From Thermodesulfovibrionia bacterium (lineage in GTDB: Bacteria > Nitrospirota > Thermodesulfovibrionia > JACRGW01): a DNA stretch of 52,303 nucleotides. The stretch is taken from the NCBI GenBank assembly GCA_919902995.1, contig CAKKSD010000001.1:1-52303 (forward strand). Reading direction: 5' to 3'. The stretch's first letter is position 1. Each line of letters opens with the position of its first letter. Positions 17,897 through 25,205 of this stretch are shown in pieces. The notes under the pieces are model-generated. The model worked only from the letters and a program-made list of their open reading frames with translations, searched no databases and was not told the DNA's origin. Made by a program: the position numbers and the translations under genes.

Positions 17897-17918
17897 CAAC
17901 CCCTTAGGGTTGCTTTTT
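17897..17918 (+). terminator. Probable Rho-independent terminator after the HAD gene
   Basis: CAACCC-ctta-GGGTTG forms a perfect 6-bp stem followed by CTTTTT. It lies inside the 431-bp gap 17709-18139. That gap otherwise holds the possible small ORF, a GC-rich dyad (AAGGCTAAAGCCCTGCC), one copy of a 35-bp dispersed element, a REP-like palindrome pair and the archease promoter. Confidence 0.5.
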
Positions 17919-17951
17919 GCAAGGCTAAAGCCCTGCCCTACAACGATTTAA

Positions 17952-17986
17952 TTGAATTAAATCACACTTTTCAGAGACCGTCAAGG
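17952..17986 (-). repeat. Dispersed 35-bp element, copy 1, with promoter hexamers
   Basis: This stretch matches 51713-51747 in 32 of 35 positions. On the minus strand it carries TTGACG (17979-17984), a 17-bp spacer and TTTAAT (17956-17961), so it can be read as a promoter facing the possible small ORF at 17679-17810. Confidence 0.6.
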
Positions 17987-18011
17987 GGAATAATAATGGG
18001 AGGATCGAAAT

Positions 18012-18078
18012 CTTGAGATTCCGAAACGAGTTCGGAATGACACCTATTTGTCATGCTGAACTTGGTTCAGCATCTCAC
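18012..18078. repeat. REP-like palindrome pair
   Basis: Two perfect hairpins lie side by side: TTCCGAA-acgag-TTCGGAA (18019-18037) and ATGCTGAAC-ttg-GTTCAGCAT (18053-18073). The type resembles intergenic palindromes dispersed in many bacterial genomes, and related sequence (TCATTCCGAGCGAAGCGAGG) occurs at 18578 onward. Confidence 0.7.
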
Positions 18079-18103
18079 ACAACCCTGCGGCTACAAGAAT
18101 TTC

Positions 18104-18132
18104 TGAAAGAACCCTCCAATTTAGGTTATAAT
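18104..18132 (+). promoter_or_regulatory. Archease promoter with perfect -10
   Basis: TATAAT at 18127-18132 ends 7 nt before the archease ATG. The -35 is poor (TGAAAG at 18104-18109, 17 bp away). No Shine-Dalgarno precedes the ATG, so the mRNA is probably leaderless. Confidence 0.55.
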
Positions 18133-18139
18133 AAGTTTA

Positions 18140-18565
18140 ATGACCGAGGGGAAACGATATGAGATACTTGATGTTACTGCTGATGTTGGAATTCTCGCCT
18201 ACGGTAATGACATTAAATCACTTTTTGAGAATACAGCCCTCGGCATGTTCAGCCTGATAGTAGAGCCTGAGAAAATTAAGGTGAAAGAAAAGGTTGAGGT
18301 CAAGGTTGAATCAAGGAATATTGAAGACCTTCTTGTGGCATGGCTTAATGAAATCCTATTCATTTTTGAGACTCAGGAATTCATAATGAAGGATTGCAGT
18401 GTTTCCGAAATGGATGAAAGGCACATGATAGCTGAAATCAGAGGCGAGCATTACAATCCTGAAGTCCATCCGAGGAATGTACACATAAAGGCAGCGACCT
18501 ATCACAACCTTGAGATAAAAAAGTCCAACTCAGGCTGGAGGGCGAGGGTAATATTTGATGTGTAA
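18140..18565 (+). CDS. Archease, RtcB cofactor
   Basis: Archease (141 aa) speeds guanylylation and turnover of the RNA ligase RtcB. It has ILDVTADVGILAYG at the N-terminus, with the metal-binding Asp, IEDLLVAWLNEILFIFETQ, and the C-terminal HIKAATYHNLEIKK with a closing FDV. The partner rtcB follows, separated by a 115-bp REP-like repeat block. ATG at 18140 has no Shine-Dalgarno and sits 7 nt after a perfect -10. Confidence 0.92.
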   Translation: MTEGKRYEILDVTADVGILAYGNDIKSLFENTALGMFSLIVEPEKIKVKEKVEVKVESRNIEDLLVAWLNEILFIFETQEFIMKDCSVSEMDERHMIAEIRGEHYNPEVHPRNVHIKAATYHNLEIKKSNSGWRARVIFDV

Positions 18566-18577
18566 AGTCCTAAACTG

Positions 18578-18692
18578 TCATTCCGAGCGAAGCGAGGAAT
18601 CTGACCCGAAGGGTCATTGCGAGGGCGAAGCCCGTGGCAATCCTATGAGATTGCTTCGTCGTCCCGATAAATCGGGACTCCTCGCAATGACA
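18578..18692. repeat. REP-like inverted repeat cluster between archease and rtcB
   Basis: Nested palindromes fill this gap, including CCCGATAAATCGGG-type dyads and paired arms TCATTGCGAGGGCGAAGCCC and GATTGCTTCG...CGCAATGACA. About 45 bp here reappears inverted at 39015-39074 in the atp operon. The transcript would fold strongly between the two coupled genes, which may tune rtcB relative to archease. Confidence 0.8.
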
Positions 18693-18714
18693 TAAGAAGT
18701 AGGAGGTGATAAGG

Positions 18715-20166
18715 ATGGCCGAGATATTTAGGAAGATCGATGACTACCGTTGGGAGATTCCTGTCGGATATAAGCCGGGGATGAGGGTTCCGGGTATTAT
18801 CTATGTTGATGAGAAACTCCTCGAGGTAATTCATAAGGACCAGTCTGTTGAACAGGTCGCAAATGCGGCAACACTACCCGGGATTGTTAAGGCGTCCCTT
18901 GCTATGCCCGATATCCATGAGGGATACGGGTTTCCTATCGGCGGTGTCGTTGCTACTGATATAGCAAAGGGAGGCCTCATATCACCGGGTGGAGTAGGTT
19001 ATGATATAAACTGTGGCGTCAGACTCGTTCGGAGTAATCTCAAAAAGGAAGAGGTTTTGCCGAGGATAAAAGATCTGGTCCAGATCCTGTTCAATGAGAT
19101 CCCCACAGGAGTAGGTTCAAGAGGAAAGATAAGACTTGGTAGAGGGGCAGAGGAAAGGGCAGCACTCCTTAAGGGTGCACGTTGGGCAGTAGAGAATGGT
19201 TATGGTGAGAAAGAGGATTTAGAGAGAACAGAGTCAGGTGGTTGCATAGAAGGTGCAGACCCAGACCTCGTGAGCAGTAAGGCATATGAAAGGGGAAGGC
19301 CTCAGCTCGGGACCCTTGGCTCAGGAAACCATTTCTTAGAGGTTCAGTATGTTCAGGAGATCTACGATGAAAAGGCTGCGAATGCCATGGGTCTCTTTAA
19401 GGATCAGGTAACAGTAATGATCCATTCAGGCTCAAGGGGATTCGGTCATCAGGTATGCACGGATTACCTCGTTACAATGGAAGAGGCAATAAGGAAATAT
19501 AAGATAGAACTCCCTGATAGACAGCTTGCAGGTGCGCCCTTTGATACCCGTGAGGCACAGGAATATCTCGCTGCTATGCGGGCAGCAGCGAATTATGCCT
19601 GGGCAAACAGGCAGTGCCTTATGCACTGGGCAAGAGAGGTATTACAAAGGTTTTTCGGGATGTCTCCCAAAGACCTCGGTATGAATCTTGTCTATGATGT
19701 TGCCCATAATATAGTGAAGGTAGAAGATCATATAGTTGACGGTAAGAAGATGAAACTTGCCGTGCATAGAAAAGGTGCGACAAGGGCATTCCCTCCGGGC
19801 CATCCTGAACTACCTTCTGTTTATAAGGATATCGGTCAGCCTGTTTTGATACCCGGAGATATGGGAAGAAACTCATTTATGCTGGTCGGGACTAAGCGCG
19901 CAATGGATGAGACCTTTGGAAGTACCTGCCATGGTGCAGGGAGGATGATGTCAAGACATCAGGCAATAAGGTCTGCAAAAGGCAGGGAGATTCACAGAGA
20001 ACTTGAGGATATGGGTATCTATGTGAGGGCATCAGGAAGGGAGAGCCTTAAGGAAGAGATGCCAGAGGCATATAAAAATATTGCCGATGTAATAAATGTT
20101 GTCCATAATGCAGGTATTTCTACAAGGGTTGTTAAACTCAAACCAATGGGTGTGATAAAGGGATAA
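18715..20166 (+). CDS. rtcB: RtcB RNA-splicing/repair ligase
   Basis: RtcB joins RNA 2',3'-cyclic phosphate (or 3'-phosphate) ends to 5'-OH ends using GTP and Mn2+. Key segments are MPDIHEGYGFPIGGVVATD, GGVGYDINCGVRLVRS (metal-binding Asp and Cys), LGTLGSGNHFLEVQ, MIHSGSRGFGHQV and STCHGAGRMMSR, with the His that takes GMP. An in-frame GTG at 18706 is part of the strong ribosome site AGGAGGTG (18701-18708); ATG 18715 is the start, giving 483 aa. The stop overlaps gpsA (TAATG). Confidence 0.96.
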   Translation: MAEIFRKIDDYRWEIPVGYKPGMRVPGIIYVDEKLLEVIHKDQSVEQVANAATLPGIVKASLAMPDIHEGYGFPIGGVVATDIAKGGLISPGGVGYDINCGVRLVRSNLKKEEVLPRIKDLVQILFNEIPTGVGSRGKIRLGRGAEERAALLKGARWAVENGYGEKEDLERTESGGCIEGADPDLVSSKAYERGRPQLGTLGSGNHFLEVQYVQEIYDEKAANAMGLFKDQVTVMIHSGSRGFGHQVCTDYLVTMEEAIRKYKIELPDRQLAGAPFDTREAQEYLAAMRAAANYAWANRQCLMHWAREVLQRFFGMSPKDLGMNLVYDVAHNIVKVEDHIVDGKKMKLAVHRKGATRAFPPGHPELPSVYKDIGQPVLIPGDMGRNSFMLVGTKRAMDETFGSTCHGAGRMMSRHQAIRSAKGREIHRELEDMGIYVRASGRESLKEEMPEAYKNIADVINVVHNAGISTRVVKLKPMGVIKG

Positions 20167-21170
20167 TGATAAAGGAAAAGATAGGGGTCATTGGAGCAGG
20201 AAGCTGGGGGACATCCTTAGCCATCCTGCTATCAGAAAAGGGACACGATGTAAGCCTGTGGGTCTATGAGAAGGATCTCTCGGAGAGGATAAAGAAAAAC
20301 AGGGTAAACGACCTCTATTTTCAGGGATTTAAGATTCCTGAATCTGTCTTTATAACTACATCTTTAAAAGAGTCCTCTGACAGGAAGGATCTGATAGTTA
20401 CAGCTGTCCCATCCCACGTGCTCAGAGGTGTACTTACGGATTTATCTCCATTTATCGATAAGAAAGCAATACTGATAAGCTGCACAAAAGGGATTGAGAA
20501 CGATACACTCTTAACTCCTTCAGATATCATGAAGGAGGTTATTTCTGAGGGACTCAGTGATAGATTGGCTGTACTCTCAGGTCCGAGTTTTGCATTAGAG
20601 GTTGCCAAAAAACTTCCCACAGCAGTTTCTGTCGCTTCATACGATAGGGATGCAGGTCTCAGGGTTCAGACTGCATTTAATACGCCTTATTTCAGGGTCT
20701 ATACAAATCCGGATGTTATTGGAGTTGAGCTTGGAGGGGCGCTCAAGAATGTAATCGCTATCGCCTCTGGTGTCTCTGACGGTCTTAGATATGGGAATAA
20801 TGCAAGGGCAGCCCTGATTACGAGAGGACTCTCGGAAATTTCGAGACTGGGAATAGCGATGGGGGCAAACCCATTGACCTTTTCAGGCCTCTCAGGTCTT
20901 GGTGATCTGATCCTTACTTGTACAGGTGAACTATCGAGAAATAGGACTGTTGGCTATAAATTAGGCCAGGGAATGAGGCTTAAAGATATCCTTTTAGAAA
21001 TGAGGATGGTAGCCGAAGGGGTTAATACAACGAAGGCTGCCTACAAGTTATCCAGGAAATATAATGTTGAAATGCCTATAACAGAGCAGGTCTACAAACT
21101 ACTCTATGAGAATAAAGAGCCGAAAGATGTAGTGAAGGATTTGATGACAAGGGAGCTGAAGGATGAGTGA
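20166..21170 (+). CDS. gpsA: Glycerol-3-phosphate dehydrogenase [NAD(P)+]
   Basis: GpsA makes sn-glycerol 3-phosphate from dihydroxyacetone phosphate for phospholipids. The N-terminal Rossmann motif is GVIGAGSWGTSLAILLSEKG, followed by VTAVPSHVLR, SCTKGIE, LSGPSFALEVA, GVELGGALKNVIAIASG (catalytic Lys) and SGLGDLILTC with the RNRTVG region. At 334 aa it has normal length. It starts on the rtcB stop codon (1-nt overlap). Confidence 0.96.
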   Translation: MIKEKIGVIGAGSWGTSLAILLSEKGHDVSLWVYEKDLSERIKKNRVNDLYFQGFKIPESVFITTSLKESSDRKDLIVTAVPSHVLRGVLTDLSPFIDKKAILISCTKGIENDTLLTPSDIMKEVISEGLSDRLAVLSGPSFALEVAKKLPTAVSVASYDRDAGLRVQTAFNTPYFRVYTNPDVIGVELGGALKNVIAIASGVSDGLRYGNNARAALITRGLSEISRLGIAMGANPLTFSGLSGLGDLILTCTGELSRNRTVGYKLGQGMRLKDILLEMRMVAEGVNTTKAAYKLSRKYNVEMPITEQVYKLLYENKEPKDVVKDLMTRELKDE

Positions 21171-21180
21171 GAAAAAAGAG

Positions 21181-21271
21181 ATTGTTTCGTTGTCCCGATT
21201 TTAATCAGGACTCCTCGCAATGACATGAAATGACATTTATGATTGTCATTGCGAGCGTAGCGAAGCAATCT
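21181..21271. repeat. REP-like element, facing half copies
   Basis: Two half elements face each other: GATTGTTTCGTTGTCCCGAT ending in CGCAATGACAT, then TGTCATTGCGAGCGTAGCGA ending in AGCAATCT. It lies between gpsA and larB. The right half carries TTGCGA (21249-21254), which with TAATAT (21271-21276, 16 bp apart) could act as a weak larB promoter. Confidence 0.75.
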
Positions 21272-21293
21272 AATATTTTCGAATATAGTTGCT

Positions 21294-22043
21294 ATGGACA
21301 AAAATAATCTCAAAAACCTCCTTAAAGACGTCAAACTTGGGGATATTGGTGTAGATAAAGCTTTAGAGATTCTCAAGCACCTCCCCTATGAGGATCTCTC
21401 CTTCGCCCACATAGATCATCACAGGAGTTTGAGACAGGGATTCCCGGAGGTAATCTATGGTGAGGGGAAGACAACAGAACAGATAATCGGAATTGCAAAA
21501 GGAATACTCAACAAAGGGAACAAGATTCTAATCACAAAGGCGTCTGAGAAGGATTATAGGGCTATCAGGAAAATAGAAAAAGGTGCACTCTACCATAAAA
21601 ACTCAAGAGCGATAGTTGTCAATAAGGGAAAGGATAAAAAGACAGGGAAGGTCCTCGTTATAACAGCAGGAACATCTGACATTCCTGTAGCGGAGGAGGC
21701 AGCAGTTACAGCCGATTTTCTCGGAAGCTCCGTAGAAACAATATATGATATTGGTGTTGCAGGAATCCATAGGCTCTTTGATAAGAAAGAAAAATTACTT
21801 TCTGCAAGGGTAATAGTCGTTGTAGCAGGAATGGACGGTGCCCTTGCCTCAGTAGTTGGGGGGCTTGTAGATAAACCAGTTGTTGCAGTACCAACAAGTG
21901 TCGGATACGGTGCGAGCTTTGGAGGTCTCTCCGCACTCCTTGCAATGCTTAACTCCTGCGCCAACGGGATTGCAGTAGTGAACATAGATAACGGCTTCGG
22001 TGCAGGGTGCCTGGCGCACAGGATAAATATGATGGGAGAATAA
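21294..22043 (+). CDS. larB: LarB, nickel-pincer nucleotide cofactor biosynthesis carboxylase
   Basis: LarB carboxylates and hydrolyses nicotinic acid adenine dinucleotide in the first step towards the nickel-pincer cofactor of lactate racemase-type enzymes. The C-terminal PurE-like domain shows VITAGTSDIPVAEEA, AGMDGALASVVGGLVDKPVV, PTSVGYGASFGGLSALLAML and NSCANGIAVVNIDNGFGAG. The N-terminal ~75 residues include HIDHHRSLRQGFPEVIYGEG. At 249 aa it is full length. Its natural partner larC starts 9.1 kb away, beyond the defence genes. No larE or lactate racemase gene is in the window. Confidence 0.94.
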   Translation: MDKNNLKNLLKDVKLGDIGVDKALEILKHLPYEDLSFAHIDHHRSLRQGFPEVIYGEGKTTEQIIGIAKGILNKGNKILITKASEKDYRAIRKIEKGALYHKNSRAIVVNKGKDKKTGKVLVITAGTSDIPVAEEAAVTADFLGSSVETIYDIGVAGIHRLFDKKEKLLSARVIVVVAGMDGALASVVGGLVDKPVVAVPTSVGYGASFGGLSALLAMLNSCANGIAVVNIDNGFGAGCLAHRINMMGE

Positions 22044-22071
22044 TTACAATCAAGTTGCATTACTAAATAAA

Positions 22072-22096
22072 TGTTATAATTGGTCATAATGACCAA
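22072..22096 (+). promoter_or_regulatory. Extended -10 promoter and palindromic operator of the Phd/VapC module
   Basis: A perfect TATAAT (22075-22080) preceded by TG (22072-22073) runs straight into the perfect palindrome TTGGTCA-taa-TGACCAA (22080-22096). An operator overlapping the transcription start fits the autorepression common to Phd-type antitoxins. The antitoxin Shine-Dalgarno GGAGG follows. Confidence 0.65.
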
Positions 22097-22110
22097 GATG
22101 GAGGATTCTA

Positions 22111-22401
22111 ATGTCAAAGGTTATTAATGTGGTAGAAGCAAAGAAAAGATTCTCTGAGCTAATAAGCAGGGTTGTTTATACCGGTGAACGTTTTGTGGTT
22201 GAAAGAAAAGGCAAGCCTATGGCTGCGATGGTTAGTGTTAGTGACTTAAAGAAAATAGAAGGCATTACGCCTTCTGGGGAAAAACGGGGGTTACTGGCTG
22301 CTGTGGGCGCATGGGAAGACTTTAAGAACCTTGATAAGGTCATAGAATCTATATATAAACAACGTAGAAAAGCAGGGGATCGAAAAATAAGAGCGTTATA
22401 A
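22111..22401 (+). CDS. Phd/YefM-family antitoxin
   Basis: This 96-aa antitoxin has the Phd/YefM DNA-binding N-terminus (NVVEAKKRFSELISRVVYTG then ERFVVERKGKPMAAMVSVSD) and a charged, probably disordered C-terminal part that would bind the toxin. ATG at 22111 follows GGAGG. The stop TAA is directly followed by the toxin TTG, so the pair is co-translated. Confidence 0.9.
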   Translation: MSKVINVVEAKKRFSELISRVVYTGERFVVERKGKPMAAMVSVSDLKKIEGITPSGEKRGLLAAVGAWEDFKNLDKVIESIYKQRRKAGDRKIRAL

Positions 22402-22809
22402 TTGTTTCTTTTTGACACAGACATATTAAGCAATATTCTCAAGAAAAACCCTTCACCTGCGCTTCTAAGACGCATAGCGATTATTCCTTCCGACCAACAA
22501 TTTACATCTACCATAACTGTAGGAGAAATGATTTATGGTGCGTATAAAAGTGGACGCCCATCGTATTTTCTGGAAAAACTCGATAAGCTCGTCTTGCCTA
22601 ATGTGAATATCCTTTCATTTGATGAAGCATCTGCGTATACCTATGGGAAACTACGGGCAGAGATTGAGAAAGAAGGTACGCCTTTAACAGAGCCTGATCT
22701 CAGGATAGCATCGATAGCAATTACATATAATTTAACTATTGTTTCAGGCAATGTAAGGCACTTCTCCAAGATCCCAGGACTTAAGATTGAGAATTGGATT
22801 GAAGAGTAA
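22402..22809 (+). CDS. VapC-type PIN-domain toxin ribonuclease
   Basis: This 135-aa PIN-domain RNase has LFDTDILSNIL at the N-terminus (first Asp), TITVGEMIYGA (Glu), EPDLRIASIAI (Asp), and SGNVRHFSKIPGLKIENW, where Asn replaces the last acidic residue as in many VapC proteins. The start is TTG immediately after the antitoxin stop codon (TAATTG), a weak start that keeps toxin below antitoxin. VapC proteins cut tRNA or rRNA; the target here is unknown. Confidence 0.9.
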   Translation: MFLFDTDILSNILKKNPSPALLRRIAIIPSDQQFTSTITVGEMIYGAYKSGRPSYFLEKLDKLVLPNVNILSFDEASAYTYGKLRAEIEKEGTPLTEPDLRIASIAITYNLTIVSGNVRHFSKIPGLKIENWIEE

Positions 22810-22822
22810 GATTTGGAAAAAG

Positions 22823-22835
22823 TGTTCACAGAACA
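22823..22835. promoter_or_regulatory. Palindrome upstream of hsdR
   Basis: TGTTC-aca-GAACA is a perfect 5-bp inverted repeat in the 47-bp gap between the toxin and hsdR, with a further half-site GTTCA at 22846-22850. It is a candidate operator for the restriction operon, possibly for the XRE-ImmA protein encoded within it. No clear promoter hexamers were found in the gap. Confidence 0.35.
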
Positions 22836-22856
22836 TTAACAAAAAGTTCATGATTT

Positions 22857-25205
22857 GTGGACAATAAGAATCAAGATATGCACTTAAGTGAAGCAGATAC
22901 CAGGGCTAAACTTATCGATCCCGCCCTTCATCGCCGTGGATGGACAGAGGACCTCATAAGACGTGAGGAAACCGACAAGGGTATCGATATTGTAGACGGC
23001 AGGCCACGAAGAAGGCAGAAGGGCAGAACAGATTATTTATTGCGAATACGGATCAATATTAACTCGCAACCCATCGCTGTTGCTTTAATTGAGGCTAAGA
23101 GAAGTGATGAGCCTCCTGAAAGCGGACTTGAACAGGCGAAGAAATATGCACGTCTGAATAATGTGTCTTTTGTGTATTCCTCCAATGGCCATCTCTTTGT
23201 TGAATACGATAACTTTACAGGTAAGACATCTGATCCTCGACCTCTGGAAGAATTCCCTGCCCCATCAGAACTAAGAGGGCACTATGAAAAGGGGGTCGGT
23301 ATCTCCCTTGACAGCGAAAATGCAAGACCGCTTCTTGTTCCATATAGGGGCGGTGAGGCAAGCCGTCGCTATTATCAGGATGCTGCAATCCGTGCAGCAC
23401 TCACAAAAATCGCAAAGGGAGGGAAAAGAGTCCTCCTTTATTTGGCAACAGGTTCAGGGAAAACCTTTATTGCAGTACATCTACTCAAAAAAATTGCCGA
23501 TGCCGGACAGCTACGGCGTGCCTTATTCATCTGCGACCGGGATGAACTGAGAAGTCAGGGACTCGGGGCATTTCAAAATGTCTTTGGTGCTGATGCTGCT
23601 TCAGTGTCATCTTCAAACCCACAGAAAAATGCAAGGATACTGATTGCAACATATCAAACACTCAATGTTGCTGGTGAAACTGAGGATGCAAAATTCCTTC
23701 TTGAAAACTATCCTGAAAACTATTTCAGCCATATTATTATAGATGAGTGCCACAGAAGTGCATGGGGTAAATGGAGTATTGTTCTTAAAAGAAACCCTGA
23801 TGCAGTTCAGATTGGTCTTACAGCAACACCCCGTTATTGGGAAGGTGGCACTGAACAGGAACGTAAAGAGGATGAAGAAATAACCGCTAACAACCTTAGA
23901 TACTTTGGCGAGCCTGTATATGAATATGACATGGCACAGGGAATTGAAGATGGCTATCTCCCTGCTTGTGAAATCATCAGACGCATAACAGATTTAGATG
24001 AAAAAGGCGTTACCCGTGAGGATATAGAGCGCCTTGGGGTAAAAGATGCCATTACAGGAAACCCTCTTATGGTTGCTGAGGCAAGAGAACGCTATGAAGC
24101 CCCATCCTTTGAATCAGCCATCCAGCTCCCTGACAGAGTAAAGGCATGGTGCAAAGATCTTTTTGATATGCTCCTTCAAACTGGAGGACCGCATCAGAAG
24201 GCTGTTATTTTCTGTGTTCGTGATACCCATGCCGATGCAGTTGCAGCCGAGATGAATAATCTCTATGCCGAATGGTGCGTACAGAATGGGTATCAAAGAT
24301 TAGAGCCTTACGCCTTTAAATGTACTGCCTCTGTAGGTGGCAGTGATTATATTGCGGATTTGCGTGGCTCGGAACGGAGCCATTTCATCGCCACCACTGT
24401 TGATTTAATAACTACTGGTGTCGATGTCCCGATACTTAAAAATATCGTTTTCTTTAAATATGTCAATTCTCCTATCTCATTTCAGCAGATGATGGGCCGG
24501 GGATCAAGGATTCATCCCCCTACAAATAAACTCATGTTTCGTGTCTATGACTATACCAATGCAACACGCCTTTTAGGGAAAGATTTTATCTTAAAACCCG
24601 CTCAGCCGCACCCTCCAGCACCACCTCTTCCACCAGAAAAGATAATTCGTGTTGAAGGCTTTGATGTCCATGTGAATCCAGCAGGGACTTATATTGTTAC
24701 AGAAAAAGATGGAAGATTGGCAATGGTTACTGTGGAAGAATATAAAGAGAAGATTGCTGAACATTTGATTAAAGAGGCAAGGACATTTGATGATTTCCAT
24801 CAGCGCTGGCTGAATCCTCAGAATCGTAAGCATCTTTTAGATTTGCTTCCCGATGGCATACAGGGGATTAGACTGCTCCAGGAACTCCTGAATCAAAAAG
24901 ACTATGACCCTTACGATGTATTGGCAGAGATCGGCTACGGAGTTGCTCCAAAAGATCGCAAAGGAAGGGTTGATGCCCTCAATTATAAACACAATAACTG
25001 GCTTAAAAGTTTACCTCCAAAAACAGCAAATACGATCCTTGCCCTCGCAAAGCAATTTGAGAGGGGCGGGACAGAGGAATTGGAAAATCCCCGCATCTTT
25101 GAAACATCTGATGTTGTTAAAGCAGGTGGACTTGATGCCCTGAAGGTTCTTGGTGACCCTAAAGATGTTATCAATGAGGCAAAGAAGAGGTTATTTGCAG
25201 TATGA
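22857..25205 (+). CDS. hsdR: Type I restriction enzyme, R subunit (EcoEI-like)
   Basis: HsdR translocates and cuts DNA in complex with HsdM and HsdS. Domains are a nuclease (KGRTDYLLRI and VALIEAKRSDEPP, the D...ExK motif, ~residues 55-90), a DEAD/SF2 helicase (Walker A LATGSGKT near 197, DECHRS near 295, GLTATPRYWEGG), a second RecA-like domain (FIATTVDLITTGVDVP, QQMMGRGSR), and an EcoEI-type C-terminal domain. The total is 782 aa. The start is GTG 22857; ATG 22878 is an alternative, and neither has a clear ribosome site. It overlaps the next gene by 4 nt (ATGA). Confidence 0.94.
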   Translation: MDNKNQDMHLSEADTRAKLIDPALHRRGWTEDLIRREETDKGIDIVDGRPRRRQKGRTDYLLRIRININSQPIAVALIEAKRSDEPPESGLEQAKKYARLNNVSFVYSSNGHLFVEYDNFTGKTSDPRPLEEFPAPSELRGHYEKGVGISLDSENARPLLVPYRGGEASRRYYQDAAIRAALTKIAKGGKRVLLYLATGSGKTFIAVHLLKKIADAGQLRRALFICDRDELRSQGLGAFQNVFGADAASVSSSNPQKNARILIATYQTLNVAGETEDAKFLLENYPENYFSHIIIDECHRSAWGKWSIVLKRNPDAVQIGLTATPRYWEGGTEQERKEDEEITANNLRYFGEPVYEYDMAQGIEDGYLPACEIIRRITDLDEKGVTREDIERLGVKDAITGNPLMVAEARERYEAPSFESAIQLPDRVKAWCKDLFDMLLQTGGPHQKAVIFCVRDTHADAVAAEMNNLYAEWCVQNGYQRLEPYAFKCTASVGGSDYIADLRGSERSHFIATTVDLITTGVDVPILKNIVFFKYVNSPISFQQMMGRGSRIHPPTNKLMFRVYDYTNATRLLGKDFILKPAQPHPPAPPLPPEKIIRVEGFDVHVNPAGTYIVTEKDGRLAMVTVEEYKEKIAEHLIKEARTFDDFHQRWLNPQNRKHLLDLLPDGIQGIRLLQELLNQKDYDPYDVLAEIGYGVAPKDRKGRVDALNYKHNNWLKSLPPKTANTILALAKQFERGGTEELENPRIFETSDVVKAGGLDALKVLGDPKDVINEAKKRLFAV

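Noticed and set aside
17709-18139. tRNA or structured ncRNA in the long intergenic gap
   Set aside because: No cloverleaf or TTCGANTC-type T-loop was seen; the structure is explained by a terminator, a dispersed element and REP-like palindromes.
18643-18834. Minus-strand ORF across the repeat before rtcB
   Set aside because: It is a translated REP-like palindrome, a well-known false-gene source; the same applies to 21104-21376.
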